The translations under genes were made by a program, and so were the position numbers. A DNA stretch of 9,101 nucleotides, taken from Desulfatitalea sp. GTDB lineage: Bacteria > Desulfobacterota > Desulfobacteria > Desulfobacterales > Desulfosarcinaceae. The stretch covers positions 1-9,101 of the forward strand of contig JABDRH010000327.1 in NCBI GenBank assembly GCA_013041835.1, given 5' to 3'. Below are positions 1-7,780 of the stretch, one piece after another (the stretch's first letter is position 1; the number at the start of each line of letters is the position of its first letter). The notes under the pieces are model-generated. The model did not search any database. It saw nothing but the letters and a program-made list of their open reading frames with translations, and was not told where the DNA came from.

Positions 1-128
1 CTGCACGGTACACGCACGATCTTCACGTTGGCCGGGTAGCTCAGGCGCATGGTGCCGGCCATGTCCGCGGCGGTGTAAGCACAGTAGTGGCAGCAAAAGG
101 CCACGATCGTCGGTTCAAACATCTCCAT
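1..128 (-). CDS. mvhD: MvhD/FlpD-family iron-sulfur subunit, 5' part only
   Basis: Translating the minus strand from the ATG at 128-126 gives 42 residues before the window ends. They begin MEMFEPTIVAFCCHYCAY and continue with an AADMAG stretch and a Val-Lys-Ile-Val-Arg-Val-Pro-Cys end. The early Cys-Cys-x2-Cys-x-Tyr-x-Ala-Ala-Asp pattern (Cys12, 13, 16) is typical of the MvhD/FlpD family (about 140 residues when complete). These are small iron-sulfur proteins that pass electrons between HdrA and a hydrogenase, formate dehydrogenase or other partner. The start codon shares one base with the hdrA stop (TAATG), so translation is probably coupled. An AAAGGA about 8 bases upstream can serve as ribosome binding site. 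A second ATG at codon 3 is an alternative start. The family call is firm; the electron partner cannot be seen. Confidence 0.9.
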   Translation of the reverse strand, partial: MEMFEPTIVAFCCHYCAYTAADMAGTMRLSYPANVKIVRVPC

Positions 129-3100
129 TAGGCTATCCTTTCCAACAATCCTTCCAGTTTGGCCAGAATCGGTTCGTCTTCGAATCTTGACAGTTGGATC
201 GCTTTGGCCGGGCATTCGGCCGCGCAGATCCCGCAACCGTGGCACTTGGCCGGATCGATTTCCGAATACCGGTCTTCATTGATAAACGGCACATCGTAGG
301 GGCAAGCGCGCACGCACGCCAGGCAGGTAGCGCACTTTTCGGCCTCCACGCGGGCCACGGTGGCGCCCAGGTTGATGACCTCGCAAGCCAGCAGAGCCTG
401 AACGCGGCCGGCGACGGCCTGGGCCTGGGCGATGCTCTCGCGGATGGTTCGCGGTGAATGGGCCGTGCCGGCCATGAAAAAGCCGGGCACCGACATGTCC
501 ACCGGCTTGAGCTTCACATGATCTTCAAGAAAGTGCCCATCTTCGGTACGATTGAGATGGAAAATGGCCGACAGATCCTCGGTGGTTTCATCGTCAGCCA
601 GCAGCCCGGTGCTCAGGACCAGGCGGTCGGCGCTGATTTCCACCGGACGGCCGAGGATGGGGTCTTTGAAGCGCACCAAGAGCGAGTCGCCGTCGGCCGT
701 CGCCTGGGGCGGGGTCTCGGGTTCATAGCGCACGAAAATCACCCCCCGGCGACGGGCTTCAATATAGGCATCTTCGCTGAAACCATACGTGCGCATATCG
801 CGGTAGAGCACGAACACCTGCATCTCGGGATTTTGATCCAGCAGCCGCAGAACGTTTTTCATGGCGGTCTGGCAGCAGATACGCGAACAGTTGGGGTTGT
901 CCGCTGTTCGGGATCCCACGCACTGGATCATGACCACGGTCTGCCACTCACTGATCGGCCCGGGCTGGTCCTCAAGGAGGTTGTCCAGATCGATCTGGGT
1001 CATCACCGCCTTGTTCCGGTCGAGTAGGTACTGGTCGGGCCGTTGGGCCAGGGCGCCGGTGGCCAGCACCGTGGCGCCGTGCTCGATCCGGCGGTAGTAC
1101 ATCCGGGGCCCGATCTGAAAACCGGTCGTGAACTTGCCCGGCATGCCCGAATGGTCGACCACGATGGCGTTGGTGAGCACTTCGATGTTATCCTGGGCGC
1201 CGACTTGATCGATCAACCGGGTCACATAGGCGCGCACATCCTCACCTTCCAACGTACGGCGCACCACCGCGGCAAGACCGCCCAAACGGCCGTTGCGTTC
1301 AGCCAACACCACCTTAAAGCCCTGTTCGGCCAGCTCCAAAGCAGCATTCATGCCCGCCACGCCCCCGCCGATCACCAGGATGTCCTTGTTCATGGGCAGA
1401 ATGTGATCCCTGAGCGGTCCCGACTGGGCGGCGCCGGAAACGGCCATGCGGATCTGCTGCTTGGCCTTGGCCGTGGCCATCTCCTTGGCGTTGGTATGCA
1501 CCCAGGCATTCTGGTCGCGGATATTGGCGATCTCCACCAGGTACTTGTTCAGGCCGGCGCGACGCACCGTCTCCTGGAACAGGTTCTCGTGGGTGCGCGG
1601 CGAGCAGCCACCCACCACGACGCGGTTAAGTTTTTGCTCTCCAATGACCTGCTGGATACGCTCCAGGGCCTCCTTGCCGCAGCCATGGCCGGTCATTTCG
1701 GCCACCGCGACATGCGGGTACTTGACCGCCTCCTCCACCACCGCCAGAACATCGATGGCGCCGCCGATGTTCTGGCCGCAGTCGCACACGAAAACGCCGA
1801 TGCGCGGAGTTTCGCCACTCACATCGCGTTCAGGCGGCAGATCCTCTTCGCCAAGGGCCTGGGCGCCGCTGGTTTGAGGCAGATGCTTGGCCGCCATGCA
1901 GGCGGCGGCGCTGGCCTGAACCATGGTTTCGGGGATATCTTTGGGGCTTTCGAAAACACCGCACACGTAAACACCCGGCCGGTTGGTGGTCACCGGCGAA
2001 AAGCTGCCGGTTTTGGCGAAATTGTGGTCGTTCAGTTCGATACCCAGGGTCTCGGCCAACTGAACGGTCCGTGCCGAGGGGCGGAAGCCGGTGGGCAGAA
2101 CCACCATATCGAAGGTTTCGGTGGTCAGCCCACTCTGTTCATCGGTGGCGTAGGAGATTTGCAAATCCCCTTGGCTTTCCGGATCGGGAATGATGGAGTG
2201 GGGTCTGCAGCGCACCAGGCGAACTCCGTATTGATCCTTGGCCCGCTGGTAGTAGGCCTCGTAGTCTTTGCCGAAAGTACGCATATCCATATAGAAGATG
2301 GTGGTTTCGATATTGTCCTGGAAACGCTCCTTGGTGACGATGGCCTCCTTCAAAGCGTACATGCAGCAGACGCTGGAACAGTAAGAGACATCCTCGCGGT
2401 TGATGCCCCGCGATCCGGGACACTGGATCCAGGCCACGCGCTTGGGCTGCAGGCCGTCGGAAGGACGGGCCAAAACGCCAAGGCTGGGCCCCGAGGCCGA
2501 CATGATGCGCTCGTATGCCAGACCGGTGACCACGTTGGGGTAGCGGCCGTGACCAAAGTGGTCCAGCTTGCCCGGATCGAACAAGTCTGCGCCGATGGAC
2601 AGGACGATCGCAGCCACCTGGCGGGTAATTCGCTTTTCCTTATCGCCGGGCATGATGGCGTTCACCGGGCAGCACTTGACCAAGGCGTCCACGTCCTTAC
2701 AGGCCGACATGTCGATGGAAAACGCCTGGGGGGTGGCCTGGGGATAGCGCATGCAGGTTGGGGCGCGGTGGTCGAGGCCCGGAATGAAACGCACGCATTC
2801 GGGATGCTGCTTGTGACACTCGCCGCAGGCCGTACACTTTTCCAGATCGATATGGCGGGGGGCGCTGCTCAGGGTCACGGTGAAGTCACCGGCCTCGCCC
2901 GCCACCTGGGTCAACTGGGTCAGCGGCATCAACTCGATTTGCCGCTGCCGGGCGCCGGCGGACAAGTGGGGCGAAATGGTGCACAAGTCGCAGTTGTTGG
3001 TCGGAAAGGTGCGGTCCAATTGCGTCATCAATCCACCGATGGCAGCTGCCTGATCGATGAGCAGAACGCTTTTCTGCGCTTCGGACAAATCCATGGCCGC

Positions 3101-3184
3101 CTTGATGCCACCCACGCCGCCACCGATAATCAATACGGATTTGTTGGGGTTTTTCGCTGGGTTGTTCATGGGTATATCGCTCAC
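128..3184 (-). CDS. hdrA: HdrA-like heterodisulfide reductase subunit A, long double form
   Basis: This 1018-residue cytoplasmic flavo-iron-sulfur protein contains two HdrA-like flavin units in tandem. The first FAD-binding glycine motif is at residues 16-30 (IIGGGVGGIKAA) and the second at 601-615 (VIGGGVAGMNAA). Each unit repeats the same cysteine signature: Cys-Pro-Gly-Ser-Arg (255-259) with Cys269/273/274, and Cys-Val-Gly-Ser-Arg (755-759) with Cys766/770/771. Each also has a Met-Arg-Thr-aromatic-Gly motif (301-305, 797-801). An inserted ferredoxin-like segment at 117-172 has a Cys117/120/123/130 group, but its second group (162, 171, 172) is degenerate. Residues 460-585 match the classical HdrA N-terminal domain, with a CDCG at 467-470. 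The C-terminus has two normal 4Fe-4S motifs (Cys951/954/957/961 and 981/984/987/991). Family members bifurcate or relay electrons using FAD. The start is uncertain: the GTG used here has no good ribosome site, and the ATG at 3169-3167 (five codons later) has a weak GAGTGAG about 10 bases upstream. Confidence 0.93.
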   Translation of the reverse strand: MSDIPMNNPAKNPNKSVLIIGGGVGGIKAAMDLSEAQKSVLLIDQAAAIGGLMTQLDRTFPTNNCDLCTISPHLSAGARQRQIELMPLTQLTQVAGEAGDFTVTLSSAPRHIDLEKCTACGECHKQHPECVRFIPGLDHRAPTCMRYPQATPQAFSIDMSACKDVDALVKCCPVNAIMPGDKEKRITRQVAAIVLSIGADLFDPGKLDHFGHGRYPNVVTGLAYERIMSASGPSLGVLARPSDGLQPKRVAWIQCPGSRGINREDVSYCSSVCCMYALKEAIVTKERFQDNIETTIFYMDMRTFGKDYEAYYQRAKDQYGVRLVRCRPHSIIPDPESQGDLQISYATDEQSGLTTETFDMVVLPTGFRPSARTVQLAETLGIELNDHNFAKTGSFSPVTTNRPGVYVCGVFESPKDIPETMVQASAAACMAAKHLPQTSGAQALGEEDLPPERDVSGETPRIGVFVCDCGQNIGGAIDVLAVVEEAVKYPHVAVAEMTGHGCGKEALERIQQVIGEQKLNRVVVGGCSPRTHENLFQETVRRAGLNKYLVEIANIRDQNAWVHTNAKEMATAKAKQQIRMAVSGAAQSGPLRDHILPMNKDILVIGGGVAGMNAALELAEQGFKVVLAERNGRLGGLAAVVRRTLEGEDVRAYVTRLIDQVGAQDNIEVLTNAIVVDHSGMPGKFTTGFQIGPRMYYRRIEHGATVLATGALAQRPDQYLLDRNKAVMTQIDLDNLLEDQPGPISEWQTVVMIQCVGSRTADNPNCSRICCQTAMKNVLRLLDQNPEMQVFVLYRDMRTYGFSEDAYIEARRRGVIFVRYEPETPPQATADGDSLLVRFKDPILGRPVEISADRLVLSTGLLADDETTEDLSAIFHLNRTEDGHFLEDHVKLKPVDMSVPGFFMAGTAHSPRTIRESIAQAQAVAGRVQALLACEVINLGATVARVEAEKCATCLACVRACPYDVPFINEDRYSEIDPAKCHGCGICAAECPAKAIQLSRFEDEPILAKLEGLLERIA

Positions 3185-3187
3185 TCT

Positions 3188-3319
3188 CTACAATTGCACC
3201 TCGGGCATCGACGGCCGGCGCAAGATATCGCTCAGATTCGCCGCGTCGCCGGATCCGGATCGTCCCGAACCCGAGGCAGGGTTATTCCAGTTCAACTCAA
3301 TATCAATACCGCCTACTCG
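3188..3319 (-). other. Open stretch in the metF frame between metF and hdrA
   Basis: Reading on in frame past the metF TAG gives 43 sense codons starting Arg-Val-Gly-Gly-Ile-Asp-Ile-Glu. They run through a Gly/Ser-rich middle and end Met-Pro-Glu-Val-Gln-Leu before a second TAG (3190-3188), three bases before the hdrA GTG. Codon use resembles the neighbouring genes. There is no ATG near its beginning and no visible ribosome site for a separate small gene (a TTG at 3295-3293 is possible). MetF already ends at a typical family C-terminus, so this could be a read-through tail, a relic of a lost gene, or chance openness in GC-rich DNA. I recognise no domain. Confidence 0.25.
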
Positions 3320-4192
3320 CTAAAGCCCTGCATGATCCAGAATCGACGCCAGACGATGTTCCCATCCCTGCGTCTCGATCTTGACGCCGGCCACCTTGTC
3401 TTTAAGGGCGCTGATCGTCTCGCCGGCGATCCGCAGGCACTCGCCCTCGCGGTCGGAGGCCTTGCGAATGCGACCGATCAACGCCTCTGAGATATGAGCG
3501 CCCGGTTCATTCAGCGCCATGTAACGGGCAATGCCCACCGACTTGATCAAAAAAATCGTGGCAATAACCGGCACGTTCAGTCCCTTGACCTGATCCAGAA
3601 ATGCGCCGAAGCGCTGGACGTCAAAAACCGGCGGCGTGATCAAAAACTGAGCACCGGCCTCGATCTTTCGCTTGGCAAGCGCGATCTCATCGGCCATCTG
3701 TGCCTGATCGGCAAACGAACCCACCACGGCGCCGGTGGTGAAGCTGGGTGCGCCTTCCAGGTCGAAACCGGCCAGGTCGACGCCCTTTTCAAGGGACTCG
3801 ATGGCCTTGAGCAGCCCCAACTCATCCAGATCGTCCACCGGCACGGCGTCACGATGGTCGCCATTGGCCATCGCCTCGCTTTTGGCCACGATCAGGTTTT
3901 GAATGCCCAGTACGTGGGCGGCCAGAATGTCGCCCTGCAAGGCCATGCGATTGCGATCGCGCCCATAGGTGTGAACAATGGCCTCTATGCCCTGCTGCTG
4001 CATCAGCACACCACCTGCCAGGGCGCTCATGCGCATGACGCCGTTATCCATGTCCGGCACCACCACGGCATCCACGCGCCCCTTGATCCTGCGGGCATTG
4101 GTGATTAGCTGGGAGATATCCACGCCTTTGGGCGTATTCATCTCGGCCAGCACCACAAACTCACCAGAAGCTAAACGTTTTTGAAAACTCAT
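3320..4192 (-). CDS. metF: Methylene-tetrahydrofolate reductase (MetF)
   Basis: This 290-residue TIM-barrel flavoprotein of the MTHFR family interconverts methylene- and methyl-tetrahydrofolate in the cytoplasm. In anaerobes this is the last folate step of the Wood-Ljungdahl methyl branch, run either way. Visible family marks are the catalytic-type Glu17 in Leu-Ala-Glu-Met-Asn-Thr-Pro, the Arg-Asp-Arg-Asn-Arg block at 78-82, Lys-Ile-Glu-Ala-Gly-Ala-Gln-Phe at 176-183 followed by ITPPVFD (185-191), and a Gly-Trp-Glu-His near the C-terminus (276-279). Length is normal for the short bacterial form without a regulatory domain. The ATG at 4192-4190 has GGGGAG directly upstream. Pairing with hdrA and mvhD resembles the MetF-Hdr-MvhD clusters of acetogens and sulfate reducers, where NADH or ferredoxin rather than NADH alone is suspected as donor. 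One oddity is that the Gln usually found before the aromatic-Phe-Asp motif is replaced by Pro. A role in methionine synthesis alone is less likely given the neighbours. Confidence 0.92.
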   Translation of the reverse strand: MSFQKRLASGEFVVLAEMNTPKGVDISQLITNARRIKGRVDAVVVPDMDNGVMRMSALAGGVLMQQQGIEAIVHTYGRDRNRMALQGDILAAHVLGIQNLIVAKSEAMANGDHRDAVPVDDLDELGLLKAIESLEKGVDLAGFDLEGAPSFTTGAVVGSFADQAQMADEIALAKRKIEAGAQFLITPPVFDVQRFGAFLDQVKGLNVPVIATIFLIKSVGIARYMALNEPGAHISEALIGRIRKASDREGECLRIAGETISALKDKVAGVKIETQGWEHRLASILDHAGL

Positions 4193-4235
4193 GGCTCCCC
4201 TTTTCCTTGATGATTGATTATGAGTAAGTCATCTT

Positions 4236-4256
4236 CCATCCTCAATACGAGGATGG
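4236..4256 (-). repeat. Hairpin in the leader between the tusA-like gene and metF
   Basis: The arms CCATCCTC (4236-4243) and GAGGATGG (4249-4256) form a perfect 8-bp stem with a 5-base loop. Neither strand has a T-run after it, so it is not a standard intrinsic terminator. It lies 43 bases before the metF start and could mark an RNA processing or stability site, or an attenuator. Confidence 0.5.
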
Positions 4257-4270
4257 GTTTCAATCGTTTC

Positions 4271-4280
4271 CACCCGGGTG
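4271..4280. repeat. 10-bp perfect palindrome downstream of the tusA-like gene
   Basis: CACCCGGGTG is fully self-complementary and lies 28 bases after the tusA-like stop codon. With the hairpin at 4236-4256 it makes the 115-bp gap before metF unusually rich in symmetry. It may be a protein binding site, but a 10-bp palindrome in GC-rich DNA can arise by chance. Confidence 0.3.
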
Positions 4281-4307
4281 ATCCGAAACAAACGCAGACG
4301 GCCTACG

Positions 4308-4568
4308 TCAATTTTCGGTCTTGCGCAGATGCACCCGGATCGGCGTATTCTCCTTTTCCTCGACGCAGATGAGTTCATAGGCCACAGGCGGCAGCAACCT
4401 GAACAGGTCGGAACGCGTCTCCGGGTCCAACCCCAGCACTTCCAGGGTCTGATCGGATTTCATTTCACGAAACACCCGGCGCAGCTTGAGCAGGGACAAG
4501 TCGGTGATGGCGCCCCTGAAATCAAGGCTATAGTCGGCTTTTTCCCTCAAATTTCCAGTGCTCCTCAT
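4308..4568 (-). CDS. TusA-fold protein without the catalytic cysteine
   Basis: This 86-residue protein aligns along its length with the TusA/SirA sulfur-carrier family. It has Leu-Asp-x-Arg-Gly at 15-19, a helix (LSLLKLRRVFREMKSDQTL), then an LEVLGLDPETRSDL strand-turn-helix, and ends with VHLRK. In sulfur carriers the Leu-Asp-x-Arg-Gly is followed by Cys-Pro-x-Pro. Here those positions read Thr22-Asp23-Leu-Ser, so the sulfur-carrying Cys is missing; the only Cys (67) sits in a late strand. It is therefore unlikely to carry sulfane sulfur and may be a regulatory or scaffold protein. It is the first gene after the sigma-54 promoter and precedes metF and hdrA. TusA-like genes near Hdr-type clusters are known from sulfur oxidisers and other anaerobes, but there the Cys is kept. 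Start: the ATG at 4568 has only a weak upstream GAAG. The AGGAG just inside it could instead serve the TTG at codon 7 (4550). Confidence 0.75.
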   Translation of the reverse strand: MRSTGNLREKADYSLDFRGAITDLSLLKLRRVFREMKSDQTLEVLGLDPETRSDLFRLLPPVAYELICVEEKENTPIRVHLRKTEN

Positions 4569-4648
4569 GTTGTCTGGTCTTCATCCATATCATTGCGACC
4601 TCGGCCTTGGGCGAGGCGGAGGTCCGCCAACCCAGGCAGCAGTTCAAA

Positions 4649-4663
4649 GCAATATGGGTGCCA
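4649..4663 (-). promoter_or_regulatory. Sigma-54 (-24/-12) promoter for the tusA-like/metF/hdrA/mvhD operon
   Basis: On the minus strand the sequence reads TGGCAC (4663-4658), five bases, then TTGC (4652-4649). This matches the RpoN consensus TGGCAC-N5-TTGC at every conserved base. The predicted transcript start is near 4637, leaving a leader of about 70 bases before the tusA-like ATG. The promoter points into the metabolic operon. A gene for a sigma-54-dependent activator lies divergently about 290 bp upstream, as needed for this class of promoter. This is a sequence match only. Confidence 0.85.
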
Positions 4664-4784
4664 TTGTAAAAAATAACGGCGGCCGGCCAACCATCTGCCG
4701 GATGTTGATAGGTCTGGAAAAAGTCCGAATTCACCGCGAAGGGCCCGAAGAACACGCCGAAAAGCATAATTACATAATAAAAAC

Positions 4785-4826
4785 AGCTTCGTGAATTTCG
4801 TGCCCGTCGTGGTTCACACAAAAGCT
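4785..4826. repeat. Nested inverted repeat, possible upstream activator site
   Basis: AGCTT (4785-4789) and GTGAA (4791-4795) are mirrored by TTCAC (4813-4817) and AAGCT (4822-4826). The outer spacing is uneven, so a continuous hairpin is unlikely. It lies about 135-175 bp upstream of the sigma-54 promoter, a usual distance for enhancer sites of sigma-54 activators. The arms are short and the assignment is tentative. Confidence 0.25.
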
Positions 4827-4884
4827 CAGCTATCGGTGTTTCTTTTACACGTCCATTGCACCTTCCCACCTATGCATTCCGGGA

Positions 4885-4913
4885 TTGCCCTGAAAGTGTT
4901 AAAATGCTAAAAA
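4885..4913 (+). promoter_or_regulatory. Candidate sigma-70-type promoter of the activator operon
   Basis: TTGCCC (4885-4890) and TAAAAA (4908-4913) are separated by 17 bp, each matching four of six consensus bases. Transcription would start near 4920, about 35 bases before the activator ATG. The -10 element falls inside the spacer of the inverted repeat at 4898-4926, so a protein bound there would block it. No sigma-54 promoter was found for this direction. Confidence 0.35.
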
Positions 4914-4926
4914 TTCCCATTTTAAC
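4898..4926. repeat. Perfect 9-11-9 inverted repeat, probable operator or enhancer
   Basis: GTTAAAATG (4898-4906) and CATTTTAAC (4918-4926) are perfect inverse copies with an 11-bp spacer, so the arm centres are 20 bp apart, close to two helical turns. A partial third copy, CATTTTAA, at 4948-4955 touches the activator start codon. This is the geometry expected for a dimeric helix-turn-helix protein. The activator itself is the obvious candidate, acting as autoregulator and as distant enhancer for the sigma-54 promoter about 250 bp away. Confidence 0.55.
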
Positions 4927-4930
4927 GGGT

Positions 4931-4943
4931 GTTAAAGTTTAAC
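4931..4943. repeat. GTTAAA-G-TTTAAC palindrome
   Basis: This is a perfect 6-1-6 palindrome sharing the GTTAAA half with the neighbouring inverted repeat, four bases downstream of it. It lies in the leader of the activator gene, just before its AGGG ribosome site (4944-4947). It probably belongs to the same operator cluster. Confidence 0.45.
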
Positions 4944-4954
4944 AGGGCATTTTA

Positions 4955-6361
<1,407 letters not shown>

Positions 6362-6376
6362 GCAAGGCAATCATCC

Positions 6377-7780
6377 ATGACCGAAATGCAAGCCACCCCG
6401 CCAAAGGAGAAATCCCTTGTCGCGCGCATGCGTACCGATGCCGAAGCCATCTTTCGGGCCGGACTGGCGGCCGCGGCTCCGGCGGCCGCCATCCAAAAGT
6501 GCTGCCGTTTGGAACGACAGCAGCTTCGGATCGCCGATCATTCGTGGGACTTGAACGGTATCGACCGTATCCTGGTGGTGGGCGCCGGCAAAGCCACGGC
6601 AAGCATGGCCCAAGCCTTGGAGCAAATCCTCGGCGAGCGCATTCATACAGGATGCATCAGTGTCAAATACGGCCATACCGCCCCGCTGGCGCACATCGAT
6701 ATCATCGAAGCCGGCCACCCGGTTCCCGACGCCAACGGCGTGCGTGCTTGTCGCCGCATCCTGGATGTGGTGACCACCGCCCAGTCCGAGGACCTGATCA
6801 TCGGCCTGCTCTCCGGCGGCGGCTCGGCCCTGCTGCCCCTGCCCGCCGGGAACTTGTCCCTTGCGGACAAACAAGCCGTCACCACCGCCCTGCTGGCTTG
6901 CGGCGCCACGATCCACGAGATCAATGCCCTGCGCAAACACTTGTCGGCCATCAAAGGCGGCCGACTGGCCCTGGCCGCCGCGCCCGCCCGCATGGTCACC
7001 TTGATTCTCTCGGACGTGGTGGGAGACGACCTGGACGTGATCGCCTCGGGTCCCACGGTACCGGACCCAAGCACCTTCGGCGAGTGCCAAGAGATTATCC
7101 GGCGTTACGGCATCGCCTCCCGGCTGCCGCAGCGCATCCGGCAACATATCGACCGCGGCGCTACCGGCCGAATCGACGAGACGCCGAAGCATTACCGCCA
7201 GCTCGGGGATCACATCCACAATCTCATCATCGGCAGCAACCGGCAGGCGCTGGGCGCCTGCCGGCACGAAGCGAAACGACGGGGGTATGCCCCCCTGATG
7301 CTTTCGTCCCGCTTGACGGGAGAAACACGCGTCGTGGCGGGCGTGCACGCCGCCATTGCACGGGAAATCCTTGGCACCGGACAGCCGTTGTCACCGCCGG
7401 CCTGTCTGCTGTCCGGCGGTGAAACCACCGTCACCCTCAACGGCAATGGCCGTGGCGGTCGCAACCAGGAGTTCGCCCTGGCGGCCGCCCTTCAGATCCA
7501 TGCGTGCCCATGCATCGTCATGCTCAGCGCCGGCACCGACGGCACCGATGGCCCCACCGATGCGGCCGGCGCCTTCAGCGACCATACCACATGCCGGCGG
7601 GCCGCGGACGCCGGGCTGGACATCCACCGCCACCTGTCAAATAATGATGCATATCCATTTTTCCAGGGTCTGAACGATCTGCTGATCACCGGCCCGACAG
7701 GGACCAACGTGATGGACATTCATATCGTCCTGGTACAACCGCCTGTCGCCAGTACGAAAAAAACGGAAGGGAACACATGA
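6377..7780 (+). CDS. gckA: Glycerate 2-kinase, type II (DUF4147/MOFRL)
   Basis: This 467-residue protein is of the MOFRL glycerate kinase family, once annotated as hydroxypyruvate reductase. It phosphorylates D-glycerate with ATP, usually to 2-phosphoglycerate, feeding lower glycolysis from serine, glyoxylate or sugar-acid breakdown. The N-terminal DUF4147 domain (about 20-255) shows VVGAGKA (67-73, Lys72 probably the active-site lysine), GHPVPDANG (113-121), LSGGGSAL (145-152), LRKHLSAIKGGRLA (185-198) and LSDVVGDDLDVIASGPT (211-227). The MOFRL domain (about 340-455) shows LSGGETTV (345-352), GRGGRNQEFAL (358-368), AGTDGTDGPTDAAGA (385-399) and TGPTGTNV (438-445). Length is normal and all core motifs are intact. 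It begins 15 bp after the activator stop, with AAGG at 6364-6367 as a modest ribosome site, and its stop overlaps the next start. It is probably co-transcribed with both neighbours; why a glycerate kinase sits with this regulator is unclear. Confidence 0.93.
   Translation: MTEMQATPPKEKSLVARMRTDAEAIFRAGLAAAAPAAAIQKCCRLERQQLRIADHSWDLNGIDRILVVGAGKATASMAQALEQILGERIHTGCISVKYGHTAPLAHIDIIEAGHPVPDANGVRACRRILDVVTTAQSEDLIIGLLSGGGSALLPLPAGNLSLADKQAVTTALLACGATIHEINALRKHLSAIKGGRLALAAAPARMVTLILSDVVGDDLDVIASGPTVPDPSTFGECQEIIRRYGIASRLPQRIRQHIDRGATGRIDETPKHYRQLGDHIHNLIIGSNRQALGACRHEAKRRGYAPLMLSSRLTGETRVVAGVHAAIAREILGTGQPLSPPACLLSGGETTVTLNGNGRGGRNQEFALAAALQIHACPCIVMLSAGTDGTDGPTDAAGAFSDHTTCRRAADAGLDIHRHLSNNDAYPFFQGLNDLLITGPTGTNVMDIHIVLVQPPVASTKKTEGNT

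Larger units (their letters stand above)
4569..4954. promoter_or_regulatory. Divergent control region between the two operons
   Basis: These 386 bp separate the minus-strand metabolic operon from the plus-strand activator operon. The middle (about 4740-4800) is AT-rich. The region contains the sigma-54 promoter at 4649-4663, an imperfect nested inverted repeat at 4785-4826 and a TTAA-rich inverted-repeat cluster at 4898-4955. I see no convincing gene in it. Short ORFs crossing it on both strands overlap the promoter and lack ribosome sites. Confidence 0.7.

Noticed and set aside
1043..3490. An 815-codon open frame on the plus strand opposite hdrA and the metF 3' end
   Set aside because: It is an antisense shadow: the minus strand encodes clear HdrA motifs throughout. 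The plus-strand product is His/Gly/Ala-rich with no recognisable domain.
4558..4794. A 78-codon plus-strand ORF in the divergent region
   Set aside because: No ribosome site, no recognisable motif, and it runs over the promoter and AT-rich DNA; likely chance.
4744..4800. AT-rich minus-strand stretch considered as a sigma-70 promoter
   Set aside because: The best -35/-10 pairs have wrong spacing or only two of six -10 matches, while a perfect sigma-54 promoter lies downstream.
4528..4869. A 113-codon minus-strand ORF upstream of the tusA-like gene
   Set aside because: It contains the perfect sigma-54 promoter, has no ribosome site at its ATGs, overlaps the tusA-like gene in another frame, and matches no family I know. 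Part of it has moderately gene-like codons, so it is rejected but not excluded.
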